Assembly (NCBI GenBank): GCA_022410635.1
Contig: JAJVDF010000229.1
Span: forward strand, 1,084,423 to 1,148,422
Direction of reading: 5' to 3'
DNA length: 64,000 nucleotides
DNA from: Tretioscincus oriximinensis
Lineage: Eukaryota; Chordata; Lepidosauria; Squamata; Gymnophthalmidae
The position numbers were made by a program, and so were the translations under genes. The notes under the pieces were generated by a model. It searched no databases and had not been told where the DNA came from. It saw nothing but the letters and a program-made list of their open reading frames with translations. Below, piece after piece: positions 43,501 to 50,328 of this stretch. Numbering within the stretch: position 1 is the first letter of the stretch; each line of letters opens with the position of its first letter.

Positions 43501-43925
43501 TGGGGCAATAGCCCCATGGTTCATTTCTGAGTCTAGTGACTTCCTGATGCCATGGAAAGTCCAAAACATCTGAAAGGAATCTGATTTAGAGATTTAGTGT
43601 ATTAATAAGACCCTAGCCATTACATTCCCATAGACTCCTGAGCAATTTGGTCTCATTCCCTGAATCCCCTTTTTTATGTGATGTTGTAATTTTTCTTTAA
43701 CAACAGTATTGGATCTTAAGTATTTGTTTGTTTGTTTGTTTCTCTAGACTGGCTGACAACCCCAAACTGGGAATGCTACATGAAGGATTAAAACTTTTCC
43801 TTACTCATTTCTTACTGAAGAATATTCAAATTCACAAAAACGCTGAAGAAGCTGCTTTGCTTAAAGAGAGGATTGAACTGGTGATTATGGCTTTGAAAGC
43901 AAAAGAATCAAGACTGAAATTATAA
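21550..43925 (+). CDS. NOM1: NOM1, nucleolar protein with MIF4G and MA3 domains (whole gene, 11 coding exons)
   Basis: Eleven exons joined in consistent phase give 2,559 bases, 852 residues plus stop, close to the roughly 860 of the human protein. Residues 1-320 are basic then acidic and poorly conserved; about 340-545 form the MIF4G helical domain; about 637-753 form the MA3 domain. NOM1 (yeast Sgd1) is a nucleolar factor of 40S ribosomal subunit maturation that binds eIF4A-family helicases through MIF4G, and the human protein tethers protein phosphatase 1. All splice sites are GT-AG. The ATG at 21550 is the first after an in-frame stop at 21529, so the N-terminal extension of the human protein is absent or not encoded here. 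The RVxF phosphatase motif expected in the acidic region is not seen. Synteny with LMBR1 supports orthology. Confidence 0.95.
22735..23145 (+). repeat. R1 repeat copy in NOM1 intron 1
   Basis: It aligns with 1385-1850, sharing CCAACTTCCTATCAGCAG, AACCATAAAACAGGAATCC-type blocks and the ending TCTGGCACTCGGTCTATA. The rest of intron 1 (23146-24117 and 24206-24718) has no recognised gene or repeat. Confidence 0.55.
24118..24205. mobile_element. M1 MITE fragment in NOM1 intron 1
   Basis: GGTCATGGTCTGGGGCTTAC-TGTAGTCCACACTAATATG and a closing CCCTATTCTGGGATAT match the inside and one end of family M1. Confidence 0.45.
24719..24840 (+). CDS. NOM1: NOM1 exon 2 (residues 322-362, last codon split)
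   Basis: The acceptor follows a run of T and TAAG. An alternative acceptor nine bases further on (TGTCAG) keeps the frame and would drop three residues. The exon encodes KYVPPKMRKSEDF and the start of the MIF4G region (ELERLKKTLKGLINR); donor GTAATA. Confidence 0.88.
25013..25240 (+). repeat. Family A SINE in NOM1 intron 2
   Basis: Head AACCAGTTTTGTGTAATGGT-TAAGA, body with CAGTCACAGTTCTTTAGAAC and AGCAACAAAAGCTATGTGAA, and an AT-rich tail. Confidence 0.65.
25300..25486 (+). mobile_element. SPIN-type hAT element (non-autonomous, 187 bp), NOM1 intron 2
   Basis: It starts CAGTGGTTCTCAACCTTTCT, includes AATGCCGTGACCCCGCAATA and GGTGACCCCTGTGTTTTGG, and ends GGGGTCACGACCCACAGCTT...CCGCTG. These are the ends of the SPIN (Space Invaders) hAT family, with the centre deleted. 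It is flanked by a perfect 8-bp direct repeat CTTTAAAG (25292-25299 and 25487-25494), the target duplication size of hAT elements. SPIN is known for horizontal transfer among tetrapods. Confidence 0.88.
25906..26101 (+). CDS. NOM1: NOM1 exon 3 (residues 362-427)
   Basis: Acceptor TTCTTCTAG, donor GTAATC. It codes for the well conserved MIF4G stretch beginning LSEPNLASISGQLEELY and ending HQTVGIE. The frame joins exon 2 (AG+G) and exon 4 in phase 0. Confidence 0.93.
26495..26755 (-). repeat. Family A SINE with L2-type tail, minus, NOM1 intron 3
   Basis: Reversed tail TTTATACCCAAAGGTCTCAG, reversed body TTGTTGCTTTCTCCACAACA, and reversed head ending CACCAAACCGGCTCTC. Nearly full length. Confidence 0.65.
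26985..27110. mobile_element. M1 MITE copy in NOM1 intron 3
   Basis: GAATGGGGCCTGCCATAGTC and CACTAGCAAGTGAATAGCAG are family M1 markers. The ends TGAGCCTTATTGTGG and CCAAAATGAGGCTCA are near-perfect inverted repeats. Confidence 0.55.
27735..27975 (-). repeat. L2 3'-end fragment, minus, NOM1 intron 3
   Basis: Reversed L2 tail (TTTATTTATTTACATTTCTA, CCCTATACCCAAAG) then the reversed end of the ORF (TTAAAGAGGTTCGTCTTCTG, GGGCTGCCACAGAGAACGCC). Confidence 0.6.
28026..28058 (+). repeat. (AAT)n microsatellite
   Basis: About eleven AAT units directly after TTAGCGCTATATAAATGAT, which resembles a retroposon 3' end, so the array probably grew from its tail. Confidence 0.7.
28466..28789 (+). CDS. NOM1: NOM1 exon 4 (residues 428-535)
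   Basis: Acceptor TTTTTCCAG, donor GTATGA. It is the largest internal exon and carries the core of the MIF4G domain (VGAHFLEMVVRKFDDAY, LIAHLYNFHVVHS, KNVGFSLRKDDALGLKELI). Length is a multiple of three. Confidence 0.95.
29300..29505 (+). repeat. Family A SINE, diverged, NOM1 intron 4
   Basis: CACTCCTACATGAAGCCCAG-CTGGGTGAC is the conserved middle, and GGAAAAGCGGAATATGAAAC the tail. The head is eroded. Confidence 0.55.
29506..29795 (+). repeat. Family B SINE (BovB-type tail), NOM1 intron 4
   Basis: It starts GAATGGCGCAGTCACTCAGA, includes the CCCTCTACTGGCC block and ends GGATATAGAAACCAGATTCTTC. Confidence 0.6.
30160..30352 (+). repeat. GC-rich duplicated unit in NOM1 intron 4
   Basis: A unit starting CGGTTCCCATTGCCT (30162) and carrying CCCGATGCCA and CTGGGGGAGG is repeated from 30286 with some 80% identity by eye. 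Both have C-runs in the same place. Frames here arise from composition. Confidence 0.5.
30779..30889 (+). CDS. NOM1: NOM1 exon 5 (residues 536-572)
   Basis: Acceptor TTTCTCTTTAAG, donor GTAAAT. It encodes FMLETMLALKNNDMRKIPGY and PEPVEKLKKLQRAL, a segment closing the MIF4G domain. Phase 0 at both ends. Confidence 0.94.
30960..31110 (+). mobile_element. Penelope-like tail with inverted duplicate, NOM1 intron 5
   Basis: 30974-31010 is the reversed motif and 31013-31052 the forward one (TTGATGAAATAGACAAGTC-TACGAAAGCTCATGCTGCC), then the forward terminus TTTTTCTTAGTAGTCTCAAA. The forward copy keeps the GAAAGCTC and ATGCTGCC parts. Confidence 0.55.
31390..31502. mobile_element. Foldback element with 26-bp arms, NOM1 intron 5
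   Basis: Arms 31390-31415 and 31477-31502 are inverted copies with two mismatches (ACATGGTGAGTCTTTGG / CCAAAGACTCACCATGT-type). The spacer is 61 bases. Confidence 0.55.
32204..32371 (+). CDS. NOM1: NOM1 exon 6 (residues 573-628)
   Basis: It links the two domains: after a variable start it encodes RVSLESLLSAGQIGRWWIVG and SSWSGAPMVD, the conserved linker. The acceptor (TCTCTTCTGTAAG) has a short pyrimidine tract but is the only one nearby that keeps phase 0. Donor GTAAAA. Confidence 0.9.
32372..33650 (+). other. NOM1: NOM1 intron 6, nothing recognised
   Basis: An AT-rich intron without visible repeats, structural RNA or exon. Confidence 0.5.
33651..33772 (+). CDS. NOM1: NOM1 exon 7 (residues 629-669, last codon split)
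   Basis: Acceptor CCCTTCTTTTCAG, strong donor GTAAGT. It opens the MA3 domain: SSKILELARKQRMNTDIRRN and TSEDFLDAFEKLL. Confidence 0.95.
33832..34365 (+). mobile_element. Non-autonomous DNA element, about 530 bp, NOM1 intron 7
   Basis: It begins AGGGTTGCCATACGTCCCGG and closes with CTGTTTTGTGATGGACCTTG-TTTTTCTCTGGTAGC, a pattern of ends I know from interspersed DNA elements in amniotes. The inside is GC-rich (33960-34330), unlike the intron, and ends in an alternating purine-pyrimidine stretch (34262-34305) that could adopt Z-DNA. The family is not determined. The 223- and 178-codon frames over it are artefacts. Confidence 0.5.
33914..33973. repeat. Long palindrome (hairpin) inside the intron 7 element
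   Basis: TTTTTACATTCCCCGATGC (33924-33942) is followed after one base by its exact reverse complement (33944-33962). Imperfect pairing continues outward (AAAATCC...GGATTTT), giving arms of about 30 bases. Confidence 0.85.
34366..35275 (+). other. NOM1: NOM1 intron 7, middle part, nothing recognised
   Basis: No exon, RNA gene or clear repeat seen. Confidence 0.4.
35276..35545 (+). repeat. Family B SINE, full length, NOM1 intron 7
   Basis: Head CAGAGGCACAGAGGTTAAGA (A-box-like), GTTCAAGGCCC (B-box-like), body CTCCCTCTACTGGGC, tail GGATATAAAACCCAGTTCTTC. The best preserved family B copy. Confidence 0.7.
35820..35935 (+). repeat. Homopurine tract, NOM1 intron 7
   Basis: About 115 bases with almost only A and G on the plus strand (GGAAAGGAAGAA, GAAAGAAAGAAGG). 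The leucine/phenylalanine-rich minus frame here is its shadow. Confidence 0.7.
36200..36252. repeat. Inverted repeat, NOM1 intron 7
   Basis: GAATCATAACGTACCA faces TGGTATGTTATGG-TTTGATTC across four bases; flanking GTTCAA and TTCAAAC extend the pairing weakly. A small foldback element is likely. The rest, to 37498, shows no gene. Confidence 0.5.
37499..37631 (+). CDS. NOM1: NOM1 exon 8 (residues 669-713)
   Basis: Acceptor ATTTTTAG, donor GTAAGC. It encodes LRLKDQQEREIVHVLVDC and CLQEKTYNPFYAYLSAKF, the centre of the MA3 domain. Confidence 0.95.
38810..38945. mobile_element. M1 MITE copy in NOM1 intron 8
   Basis: GTGAGCCTGATTCTGGAATG at the left, CATGCTAGTACAGACCATGG inside, and CCTGTTCTGTGATGCATCCC at the right match family M1. 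Confidence 0.5.
39290..39415 (+). repeat. Family A SINE fragment in NOM1 intron 8
   Basis: TCTGCACTCCACAAATGCCAG, CTCTCTCAGCCCCACCTACT and TATCTGTTGTGAAGAAAAGA fragments match the SINE body in order. Confidence 0.5.
39520..39651 (+). CDS. NOM1: NOM1 exon 9 (residues 714-757)
   Basis: Acceptor CAATATTCAG, donor GTGAGC. It encodes KTFQFSLWDKIRDLGN and HLLKTKSLSLTVFK, the end of the MA3 domain. Confidence 0.94.
40738..40875 (+). mobile_element. CR1/L3-like LINE 3' end, NOM1 intron 9
   Basis: From CTTTGCAGGGAGTCATGAAC to the TTCTTATGTTCTTA terminus; a deletion removes the block between CTCTGT and GCATCTGG. Confidence 0.65.
40920..41012 (+). repeat. Family B SINE head fragment, NOM1 intron 9
   Basis: GAAATGGTGCAGTCGTTAAG and TCTTTCAACCAAGATATC match the tRNA-like head of the copy at 29506. 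Confidence 0.45.
41038..41335 (+). mobile_element. CR1/L3-like LINE, diverged copy, NOM1 intron 9
   Basis: GAAGAGGCAGTGATAGCTAA to CTTATATTCTTATGAG. The terminus and internal differences (GGTGCAATTGGTGGGC) match the copy at 48605, suggesting an older subfamily. Confidence 0.65.
42210..42319 (+). CDS. NOM1: NOM1 exon 10 (residues 758-794, last codon split)
   Basis: Acceptor TTTTTAAATAG, donor GTAAGA. It encodes VIEFSELDKPKVHFLRQVLS and ends HIFGK split across the junction. Confidence 0.94.
42540..43000 (+). mobile_element. L2 LINE remnant, NOM1 intron 10
   Basis: A decayed reading like the L2 reverse-transcriptase tail, with GTAGAGAAAGCAGTGGCAAA ... CTACCAGATTGCCAGTGAGA and, later, TTTTGGTTGAAGACGCAGCT. 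Several undefined bases and stops. Confidence 0.45.
43028..43268 (+). repeat. Family A SINE with BovB-like tail, NOM1 intron 10
   Basis: Head GGAGCCAGCCTGATCTTGTG-GTTAGAG, B-box-like TTTCAATTCTGC, tail GTGGAATATAAAAACCAACT-CTTCTCATCTTC. This head with this tail differs from the L2-tailed copies. Confidence 0.6.
43269..43380 (+). repeat. Family B SINE tail fragment, NOM1 intron 10
   Basis: TTGGGCGAAAAATAGCTTGT and GGGTATAAAAATCCAATTCT match the last 80 bases of family B. Confidence 0.55.
43748..43925 (+). CDS. NOM1: NOM1 exon 11 (residues 794-852 and stop)
   Basis: The acceptor is TTTCTCTAG, preceded by a (TTTG)n run. It encodes LADNPKLGMLHEGLKLFLTH and FLLKNIQIHKNAEEA and ends RLKL then TAA at 43923-43925. 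The C-terminal helix beyond MA3 is conserved. Confidence 0.95.
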
Positions 43926-44215
43926 TGTTACAAAACATTAGATAACATCTGTGCAGGAAACTGGCCATAATGTAAGAGCACATTGCAACAATCTGATGGG
44001 CTTTAAGAAAAGACCTTGTGTACTGAATGCTTCAGAAGTCATGCGGCTAAATTAGGTTTGATATTCAAACCTTTATTTATTTATTTTTAAAATGTCCTCA
44101 TGCAATATTTTTTTAAAATAGTTTTCTTGAAAAACAAAATGAACTCAACCGTGAAATCTCAATATAAGTAGCATATTTTTGAAAAGTAAATAAAAGTTTC
44201 TACTCTGATACTTTA
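43926..44215 (+). terminator. NOM1: NOM1 3' UTR with poly(A) signal
   Basis: An AT-rich 3' UTR follows the stop. AATAAA at 44189-44194 is the first canonical signal and is followed by T-rich sequence, so cleavage near 44210 is likely. No other element is seen in it. Confidence 0.65.
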
Positions 44216-44377
44216 ATACAAGGATGAAACTCTTTCAGACATTCCAGTTGGATCATTAATATTGCTTAGTCAGTCATACAGTACAATTTTTACTATCCTC
44301 AGCTGTCTTTTTTAAAGTTTTAAGTCTTTTGTTCTGCAAGTTTTTATGTCAATATAAAGCCTACATGGATTCATTGT

Positions 44378-44855
44378 TAAATTGTGTACAATTCTGGTCA
44401 CCACAACTTAGAAAGAAATATTTTGGAAGTGGAGAAGCTGCAAAAAAGGGCAACAAGAATGATCAAGGGGTTGGAGCACCTCCCTTTTGAAATCAGTTTG
44501 CAATGTCTGGGCCGCCTCAGCCTTGAACAACTGCCTTTAAGAGGTGATCTGATTGAAGTGTACAGTATTAAAAACTGCTGGGCTGAAGAGTGAGGACAGA
44601 CAAGGGAAATTTTGTCATTCTGTCAGTTCCTGACAAGTGAAATGGTTACTAGGATGGATGTCTGGATGCTGCCTCCGGGATGGCGCAAGGAGCAGGACTC
44701 CTGAAATACCATTTGCAGGGAGTCATGAACAGGAGCATATTTTACTTTCTTCTGTTCAGACTGCCCAGGTGCATCTGGTGGGCCNCTGTGTGAGACAGAG
44801 TGCTGGACTAGATGGGCTCTGGCCTGATCCAGTGTGGCTCTTCTTATGTTCTTAT
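44378..44855 (+). mobile_element. CR1/L3-like LINE, 5' and internally truncated
   Basis: It begins AATTCTGGTCACCACAACTT, has the [19 protein letters not shown] reading, loses about 150 bases near 44575, then has the 3' UTR and TTCTTATG terminus. Confidence 0.7.
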
Positions 44856-45036
44856 GAGATTTTCTGTCCATGTGACACACTCTGCTGTCAGCCGTTTGTT
44901 TGCTGGCTCTCATGAGGAAGCATGATAGTCACTCATCTAAAACACTGTTGGATAGTTTGTGCTGTCAGTTCAGTTTCCTTTGCCTCTCATCCTTGCACCA
45001 TAATCTTTTCTCCGTAACAGTACATAACGAGTTTAT

Positions 45037-45128
45037 TTTCCTGGTAAATAATCCAGATCATCGGCTATAAAACGCACAGATTATATAACAAACTGGTGAG
45101 GCAAATGCAACAGAAATTGGACTTTCAA
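45037..45128 (+). promoter_or_regulatory. Duplicated conserved-looking element, copy A
   Basis: Positions 45093-45128 (starting CTGGTGAGGCAAATGCAACA) equal 50293-50328 in 35 of 36 bases. Upstream, AATCCAGATCATCGGCTATAAAAC pairs with a similar block in copy B, with length changes between. It is not part of any repeat family recognised here. A duplicated regulatory element or a rare repeat are the options. Confidence 0.4.
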
Positions 45129-45333
45129 GACCCTGTATGGATGCAGGCCCAGTGATCTGTAGAAGCACACACTGTCATTAGTATATAAAATCATGCATGG
45201 TGTGGAAAAGATGGGTAAGAGAGACAGATCATGAACTTCATGGCAGGAGGCACAATATCAAAGAACCAGTTGTCATTCATTATGGAATCCACAACTAGAA
45301 GAACTAGTGACACCGACCAGCCTTATTAACTTT

Positions 45334-45818
45334 TAAGAACATAAGAAGAGCCATACTGGATCAGGCCACAGCCCATCACGTCCAGCATTCTGTGTCACAC
45401 AGAGGCCCACCAGATGCACCTGGGCAGTCCGAACAGAGGAAAGCAAAATATGCTGCTCCTGTTCGTGACTCCCTGCAAATGGTATTTCAAGAGTCCTGCC
45501 TGTTGCTCCATCCCGGAGGCTACATCCAGATAACTATCTTAGTATCCATTTATACCCTTTGTGTCCATAAACCTGTCTAGTCTTGTCTTGAAACTATCCA
45601 AGCTGTTTGCTACCACTACCTCTTCAGGAAGTAAATTCCACAGGCCGATGACCCTCTGGGTGAAAAAATACTTTCCTTTGTCTGTTCCCACTTTTCTACC
45701 CAACAGTTTTATGGGAGTGCCCTCTGGTCCTTGTGTTGTGTGATAGAAAAAACATTTTTTCTCTATTCACTCTGTCGATCCCATGCATGATTTTGTACAC
45801 TTCAATCAGAAAGAGTTA
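45334..45818 (-). mobile_element. CR1/L3-like LINE, minus copy
   Basis: It starts with the reversed terminus (TAAGAACATAAGAAGAGCCA) and runs through the reversed 3' UTR and end of the ORF to CTTCAATCAGA. Confidence 0.75.
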
Positions 45819-46065
45819 AAAAGATGCATAGAGGACAGTGTATCAATGGCTACCAGAATAGATGCCTAGTTTATGCTTCCTGGTATGACAGGCAGGCAAA
45901 ATGAACCTTCAGGCCATTTGCAGGGAGTCAAGGACCAAGTGAAGGTTTTGGATCCTTCTGTTTGACACACTTGGAAGCAATTGGTGGGCTATGAATTGAG
46001 ACAGAATAGTGCACTAGATAAGCTGATGCCTTGGCCTATTCTTGTGTTGCTAAATAGTCTAATAG
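45819..46065 (+). mobile_element. CR1/L3-like LINE, old diverged copy
   Basis: AATGGCTACCAGAATAGATG, CATTTGCAGGGAGTCAAGGA and AATTGGTGGGC keep the order of the 3' UTR with heavy divergence. Confidence 0.5.
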
Positions 46066-47190
46066 TCTTCTGCAGGGGCTGGAGGGAGACCATCTCACAA
46101 AGGATCTTAGAAACACCAGCAATGGTTTTGTTGGGAAAGTTTTATTTTCTATTAGTAATAGAAGACCTGTTGTTTTCCTTAGCACAGAAATGCTGAAATG
46201 TATTTGTTTGCTATGCCTCTGTCTATTCCAAGTAGGACAGTAAGTGCTGAATATCAATCTATGAAATAGACTTGACATACAATAAAATTAAGCTTATACT
46301 GTCAGTGTTGGAAGAAATGATCCGGGCTGTGATTGCAATGAAATCTGTAACAGCCTGAGTTACATATTTCATACACAACGATATCATGGATTTCAGCAGC
46401 TTTGAATTTAAAAAAACCTGGACAATGAGGCATTAAACCTCTATTCTGGTTTTTGGATCAGCCTTAACAAGGAAACACAAAGATGTCTGTTTTGTAGCTT
46501 GGGGCAGAAGTGGCGTGAATAAATCACACACAGTCTCCCTTTGGCAGAACTATAACGTTGCAGCATCTGAATAGGCTGAGTTTCTGCAGGCCTCTTCAGT
46601 GCCATATATTTCCATTGTGCTGTGTGAAGGGAGATGAGGAGTTCTGGGCTTCTCCTTAAGCTCAAGTGTCTCGGTGCGGCTGCCCTGTTTTGTTTTGGAA
46701 ATCCAATATTGACCCCTCGACATCTGGAATAGCTTGATCTGCATTGTCCAGGAGAACTTGATACATTAAACTGCCAGAAACTTCAGGTCCACTTGCCAGC
46801 CAGGTACATTTCTTCTGGAATGAAATGTATATAAAGTTTTAACGCTGAAGTCATGACCCTTTTCTTCCATACAGGAATCTAGTATGTTTTCTTCATATGT
46901 CCCAGTGGTAATTTGGGATCTGGATAGATGTCGCCCGCAACTATGCAATCGCTTTCTCTCTAGGAATGGATCGGAAGGCTGGAAATATTCCATTTGCTGC
47001 AAAGAATGCTGGGAGTCTACAAACAGAAAATCTTAAAATTTGACCTGTTTAATTCTAAACCATTTCTACTATAGTGGATTAAATCGGGTAAATGCAAATT
47101 GGGCCTTACATAATCTCTTCTACTTTTATCTGTATTAGTGGAAAAGCCACACATGTGGGCTCGGGACGGCAAGTGGCGCCCTTCTAGAAG
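46066..47190. other. No gene and little repeat seen; possible unique regulatory DNA
   Basis: The 1.1 kb are of mixed composition without the mobile-element signatures that fill the neighbourhood. No exon was found. Conservation cannot be judged without alignment. Confidence 0.3.
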
Positions 47191-47194
47191 CCCA

Positions 47195-47460
47195 GTGGTT
47201 CAGTGGTTAAGAGCCCTGGTGTTTCAGCATTGAGTTTGAAGCACTGTGTCAGCTGTGGGGAGGGATGAGTGCCCTCTACTGGCCTTAGCTCTAGCCAACC
47301 CAGCTATTTGAAATCAAGAAAACACAATTAGATAAATGAGGACCATCGTAGCATGGTGGGGAAGATAGAATGTAAGCTTTTGGGTGAAAAATATGCTTGT
47401 AAGCTGCTTTGAGTCCCATCGGGTGAGAAAAGGGGTATAAAAGCCCATTTCTTCTCTGGC
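47195..47460 (+). repeat. Family B SINE
   Basis: CAGTGGTTCAGTGGTTAAGA head, GTGCCCTCTACTGGCC body, GGGTATAAAAGCCCATTTCTTC tail. Confidence 0.65.
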
Positions 47461-47684
47461 TGTGTGGGGTGCTTCGGAGGTTGGCAGGCCAAGGGACAGC
47501 GAGGGAAGGTGGCTCCCTCCCCCCCAGCACAGCTTCGGCCAGTGGCAAGCAATGCTCAAGGCAGTGGCGGAGCTGGTGGCTTGCGAAGGGGCAGCGAAAG
47601 GAGGTAGCTTTCCTCCTCCCGGCAAGGCTTTGAATGCGGTGGGCTGCAAATGCAAAGTGGGGAGGGGAGGCGGCCCCTCTGACA
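47461..47684. other. GC-rich block, unassigned
   Basis: About 60% GC in an AT-rich setting, with no recognised protein on either strand. The overlapping open frames are composition effects. It may be part of an unclassified repeat. Confidence 0.35.
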
Positions 47685-47858
47685 CAGGTGTATCTAGACT
47701 CTTGGGGGAGGGGTAGATAATCAAAGTGGGGTCCCGAGAGTCCAAAAACTACATTTTTAAAAAGTTTTATCTTACAAACAGCTGCCCTCTGAGGGGTGGG
47801 GGCTGATCCTGGAACACTATGACATTACCCAGCTTGTCCTATAGTAATTACGCCTCTG
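47685..47858. mobile_element. Probable hAT-type MITE
   Basis: CAGGTGTATCTAG at the left and TTACGCCTCTG at the right are imperfect inverted ends. An 8-bp CTCTGACA occurs just left of the element and again overlapping its right end, so the exact right border is ambiguous. Confidence 0.4.
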
Positions 47859-48604
47859 ACAATATCCCTCCAAGGTGCCTTATGTATAGAAAAAGATTCC
47901 TGCTATTCTTCGGCATGAAGAAACAGAATCTATACCACCAATGCTCAACTGATAATGCCGTTCTGTACAGCAACTAAACTGGTTTGGGTTTCTACAAGTG
48001 GGGATCAAGCCATGCCTGGAGCACCATGTTGAAAACAAAGGATTAAGATGGTTTGATATGATTCCACTGGAGTTTGTTATTTTTTGAGAAACAAGCACCA
48101 TTTGTAAGTAGGGGCACAGTGTAATTAAGTGATTCTCATTAAAGCATCTAACGCTTTCCAATGCAAATACAGCCATCTTTCTTAAAGCCACGTCGAACTT
48201 ACTGACACTTTCCCCAGGTGCCTCACAGATAGGTATCTAAAGGCGTAAGGCTGTCCTTCCAATAAAGGTTAATTTGCCTCTGTCCAGGGACATATGACTC
48301 ACACCTGTTTCTATAAAACCGTTATTCTGCCTCCAAAACCTGCCGCGACCTGCAAACTCACTTAAAAATAGAACTTAGTGGCAGTAGCCTTCACACCCGC
48401 ACAAATCTTTAGTCCTAGTTGTTAGCAATTCAGTCCTATTGTTTACAGCAGGTATTGAGTGATAACGTTTCAATTAAGTATACAGAATGGTCTGGGTCTG
48501 AGCCCCCTGAGCCATCGCAAGTAAACCTAATGGATTCTTAGCACCATCTCTTCTGACATAACTCCAGAGTGCTTTGTCCTGGTTTGATATCTTGGCAATT
48601 TGAA
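47859..48604. other. No gene seen; candidate non-coding conserved DNA at 48280-48480
   Basis: No repeat signature. Positions 48400-48480 carry SOX-like CTATTGTTT, forkhead-like TGTTTAC and homeodomain-like CAATTAAG. Motif density alone is weak evidence. Confidence 0.3.
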
Positions 48605-48905
48605 CTCTGAAGACTTTTTCACCCAGAAGGTCATCAGCCAGTGGAATTTACTTCCAGAAGAGATGGTGGTTGCTAGCAGCCTCGATAGCTTTAAGGCAAG
48701 ATTAGATAAGTTCATGGACACTTCTAGGATGGAGCAGCGGGTAGTATTCCTGAAATGCCATTTATAGGGAGTCAAGAACAGTTGAAGATGTTGCCTTCTT
48801 CTGTTCCAGACTGCCGAGGTGGCAATTGGTGGGCCACTGGGAGACAGAATGCTGGACAAGATGGGCTCTGGCCCCATTCAGCAGGGCTCCTCTTATATTC
48901 TTATA
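48605..48905 (+). mobile_element. CR1/L3-like LINE, older subfamily
   Basis: It starts in CTTTTTCACCCAGAAGGTCA and ends CTCTTATATTCTTATAAT; shares GGCAATTGGTGGGCCACTG with the copy at 41038. Confidence 0.65.
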
Positions 48906-48954
48906 ATCCTTGGGATAGTTTGGGGTAGTTGGTTCTGATTCTGTTCACAGATCT

Positions 48955-49025
48955 GTTCCCTTTCAACACTGACCCTTATTCTGGGCTATATCTAGGCTAG
49001 TGTACACTAGCATGCAACTGATATT
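48955..49025. mobile_element. M1 MITE fragment
   Basis: CTTATTCTGGGCTATATCTA and GTACACTAGCATGCAACTG are family M1 markers. Confidence 0.4.
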
Positions 49026-49265
49026 TATTTATTTTTGCGCTTTTACCCAAAGATCTCAGGTCTAACTATTTAAAATATGATAAAGTATATACATTAAAAA
49101 TAGTGGTGCCTGAAAATGGAAGAAGGGAGAGCAGTTGTTTTAACCAAAGGCCAGATTAAAGAGGTGTGTTCTTTAGATATATAATTTCTGCATGAATAGA
49201 GTGACGGTGAGACTTCTCCATAGTCTTGGGGACTGTCACTAAAGCTGTATCTCCACAGTACTTTT
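49026..49265 (-). repeat. L2 3'-end fragment, minus
   Basis: Reversed tail TATTTATTTATTTTTGCGCTT-TACCCAAAGATCTCAGG in part, then the reversed ORF end (GATTAAAGAGGTGTGTTCTT). Confidence 0.55.
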
Positions 49266-49299
49266 TATTCTGGGTTTTCCTGACAATTCAGTTAATGGC

Positions 49300-50031
49300 T
49301 GTGGCGACCCCTACCTGAGGGCCCTACTATTAGATGATCCTCATAGTCAGGGGTGCCACAATATCCACCCTGTTGCCCAAGCCAGCACCCACGACTGCTT
49401 GGAGCAACAGTACTATCCTCCGGCCTACACAAGGCCTCAGAGTTTACCTCACGGTTGGGGCTTTATTCACAGCCCCCACCAGTAGCCTGCTTATATTTTG
49501 TTGTTACAGAAATAAAAGAGATGTTTGAAATGAAACAAATAACAGGTTTATTATTTACAAATAAGGAAAAGAGAGAAGATTATAATAATAAGGCTTCGGC
49601 TTTTATAAAGTAAGCCTGACTCAAGCACACACACCAAGCAAGAGCAACATTAGTTTCCAGATCCTTCAAGAGACAGGCCCTGTGTCACTTTATTTGTTCC
49701 AGCCCCAAGTCAAGCCTCAGCTTTGACTCCTTCAGGCCACCATACAGTTCCACCCCCTCCCTCTGAGGCAGATCAGAAGCGGACCCCTTTGTCAACTTGC
49801 TACACCACAAGTCTCCCCGATAGAAAGGCCACTAGCCTTGGTCAGCTTCCCTTTTATTTGTTGACCAGCCGGCTACTCGAGGNCCCATTGGCTGGCTTCT
49901 CCAGCCATGCCCCCTCCCAAACAGGGAACCAGGAAGCCACGCCCCTGCCCAGGCCTGCTCTTCCCCCCTCCCTCTGGGATATCTGCTAAGTTTATAAAAG
50001 AAACACAAGCCTCNAAATGGAGGNCGCCACA
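49300..50031 (-). mobile_element. Solo LTR 1 (732 bp), minus
   Basis: Ends are TGTGGCG and CGCCACA, a perfect 7-bp inverted pair with TG...CA. Target duplication ATGGC is perfect (49295-49299 and 50032-50036). Sense is minus, judged from the promoter-like boxes described for LTR 3. No internal domain is attached, so it is a solo LTR. Superfamily undetermined (5-bp duplication fits Gypsy, Copia, BEL or some ERVs). Confidence 0.85.
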
Positions 50032-50223
50032 ATGGCACTGGCAGCCATTTTGTTTGATGGAAGTGCCTCCCAAATGCTATTGGTTAGTCTACTGTCAGTA
50101 TGTGGCAAGGGAATGTTTATGGGAATGCGTGGTAAATGACAACGTTCTCTCAGTTTCTCACTAAAAATTATTCACACAGCATAACCTTTCTGATTTAACC
50201 CTGTATCCCAATTTGACAGCCGG

Positions 50224-50328
50224 CTTTCCTGGTTTATATATAATCCAGATAATCAGCTGTAAAACCTGCATCGGGCCACTTTATCTTACAGGCTGGTGAG
50301 GCAAATGCAACAGAAATTAGACTTTCAA
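50224..50328 (+). promoter_or_regulatory. Duplicated conserved-looking element, copy B
   Basis: Partner of copy A at 45037-45128. The shared core is 50293-50328; upstream it has TTTCCTGGT and AATCCAGATAATCAGCTGTA. It starts about 190 bases right of solo LTR 1 and lies outside it. Confidence 0.4.

Noticed and set aside
47314..47745. 143-codon minus frame, proline- and leucine-rich
   Set aside because: It covers a family B SINE and a GC-rich block; no domain and no splice context.
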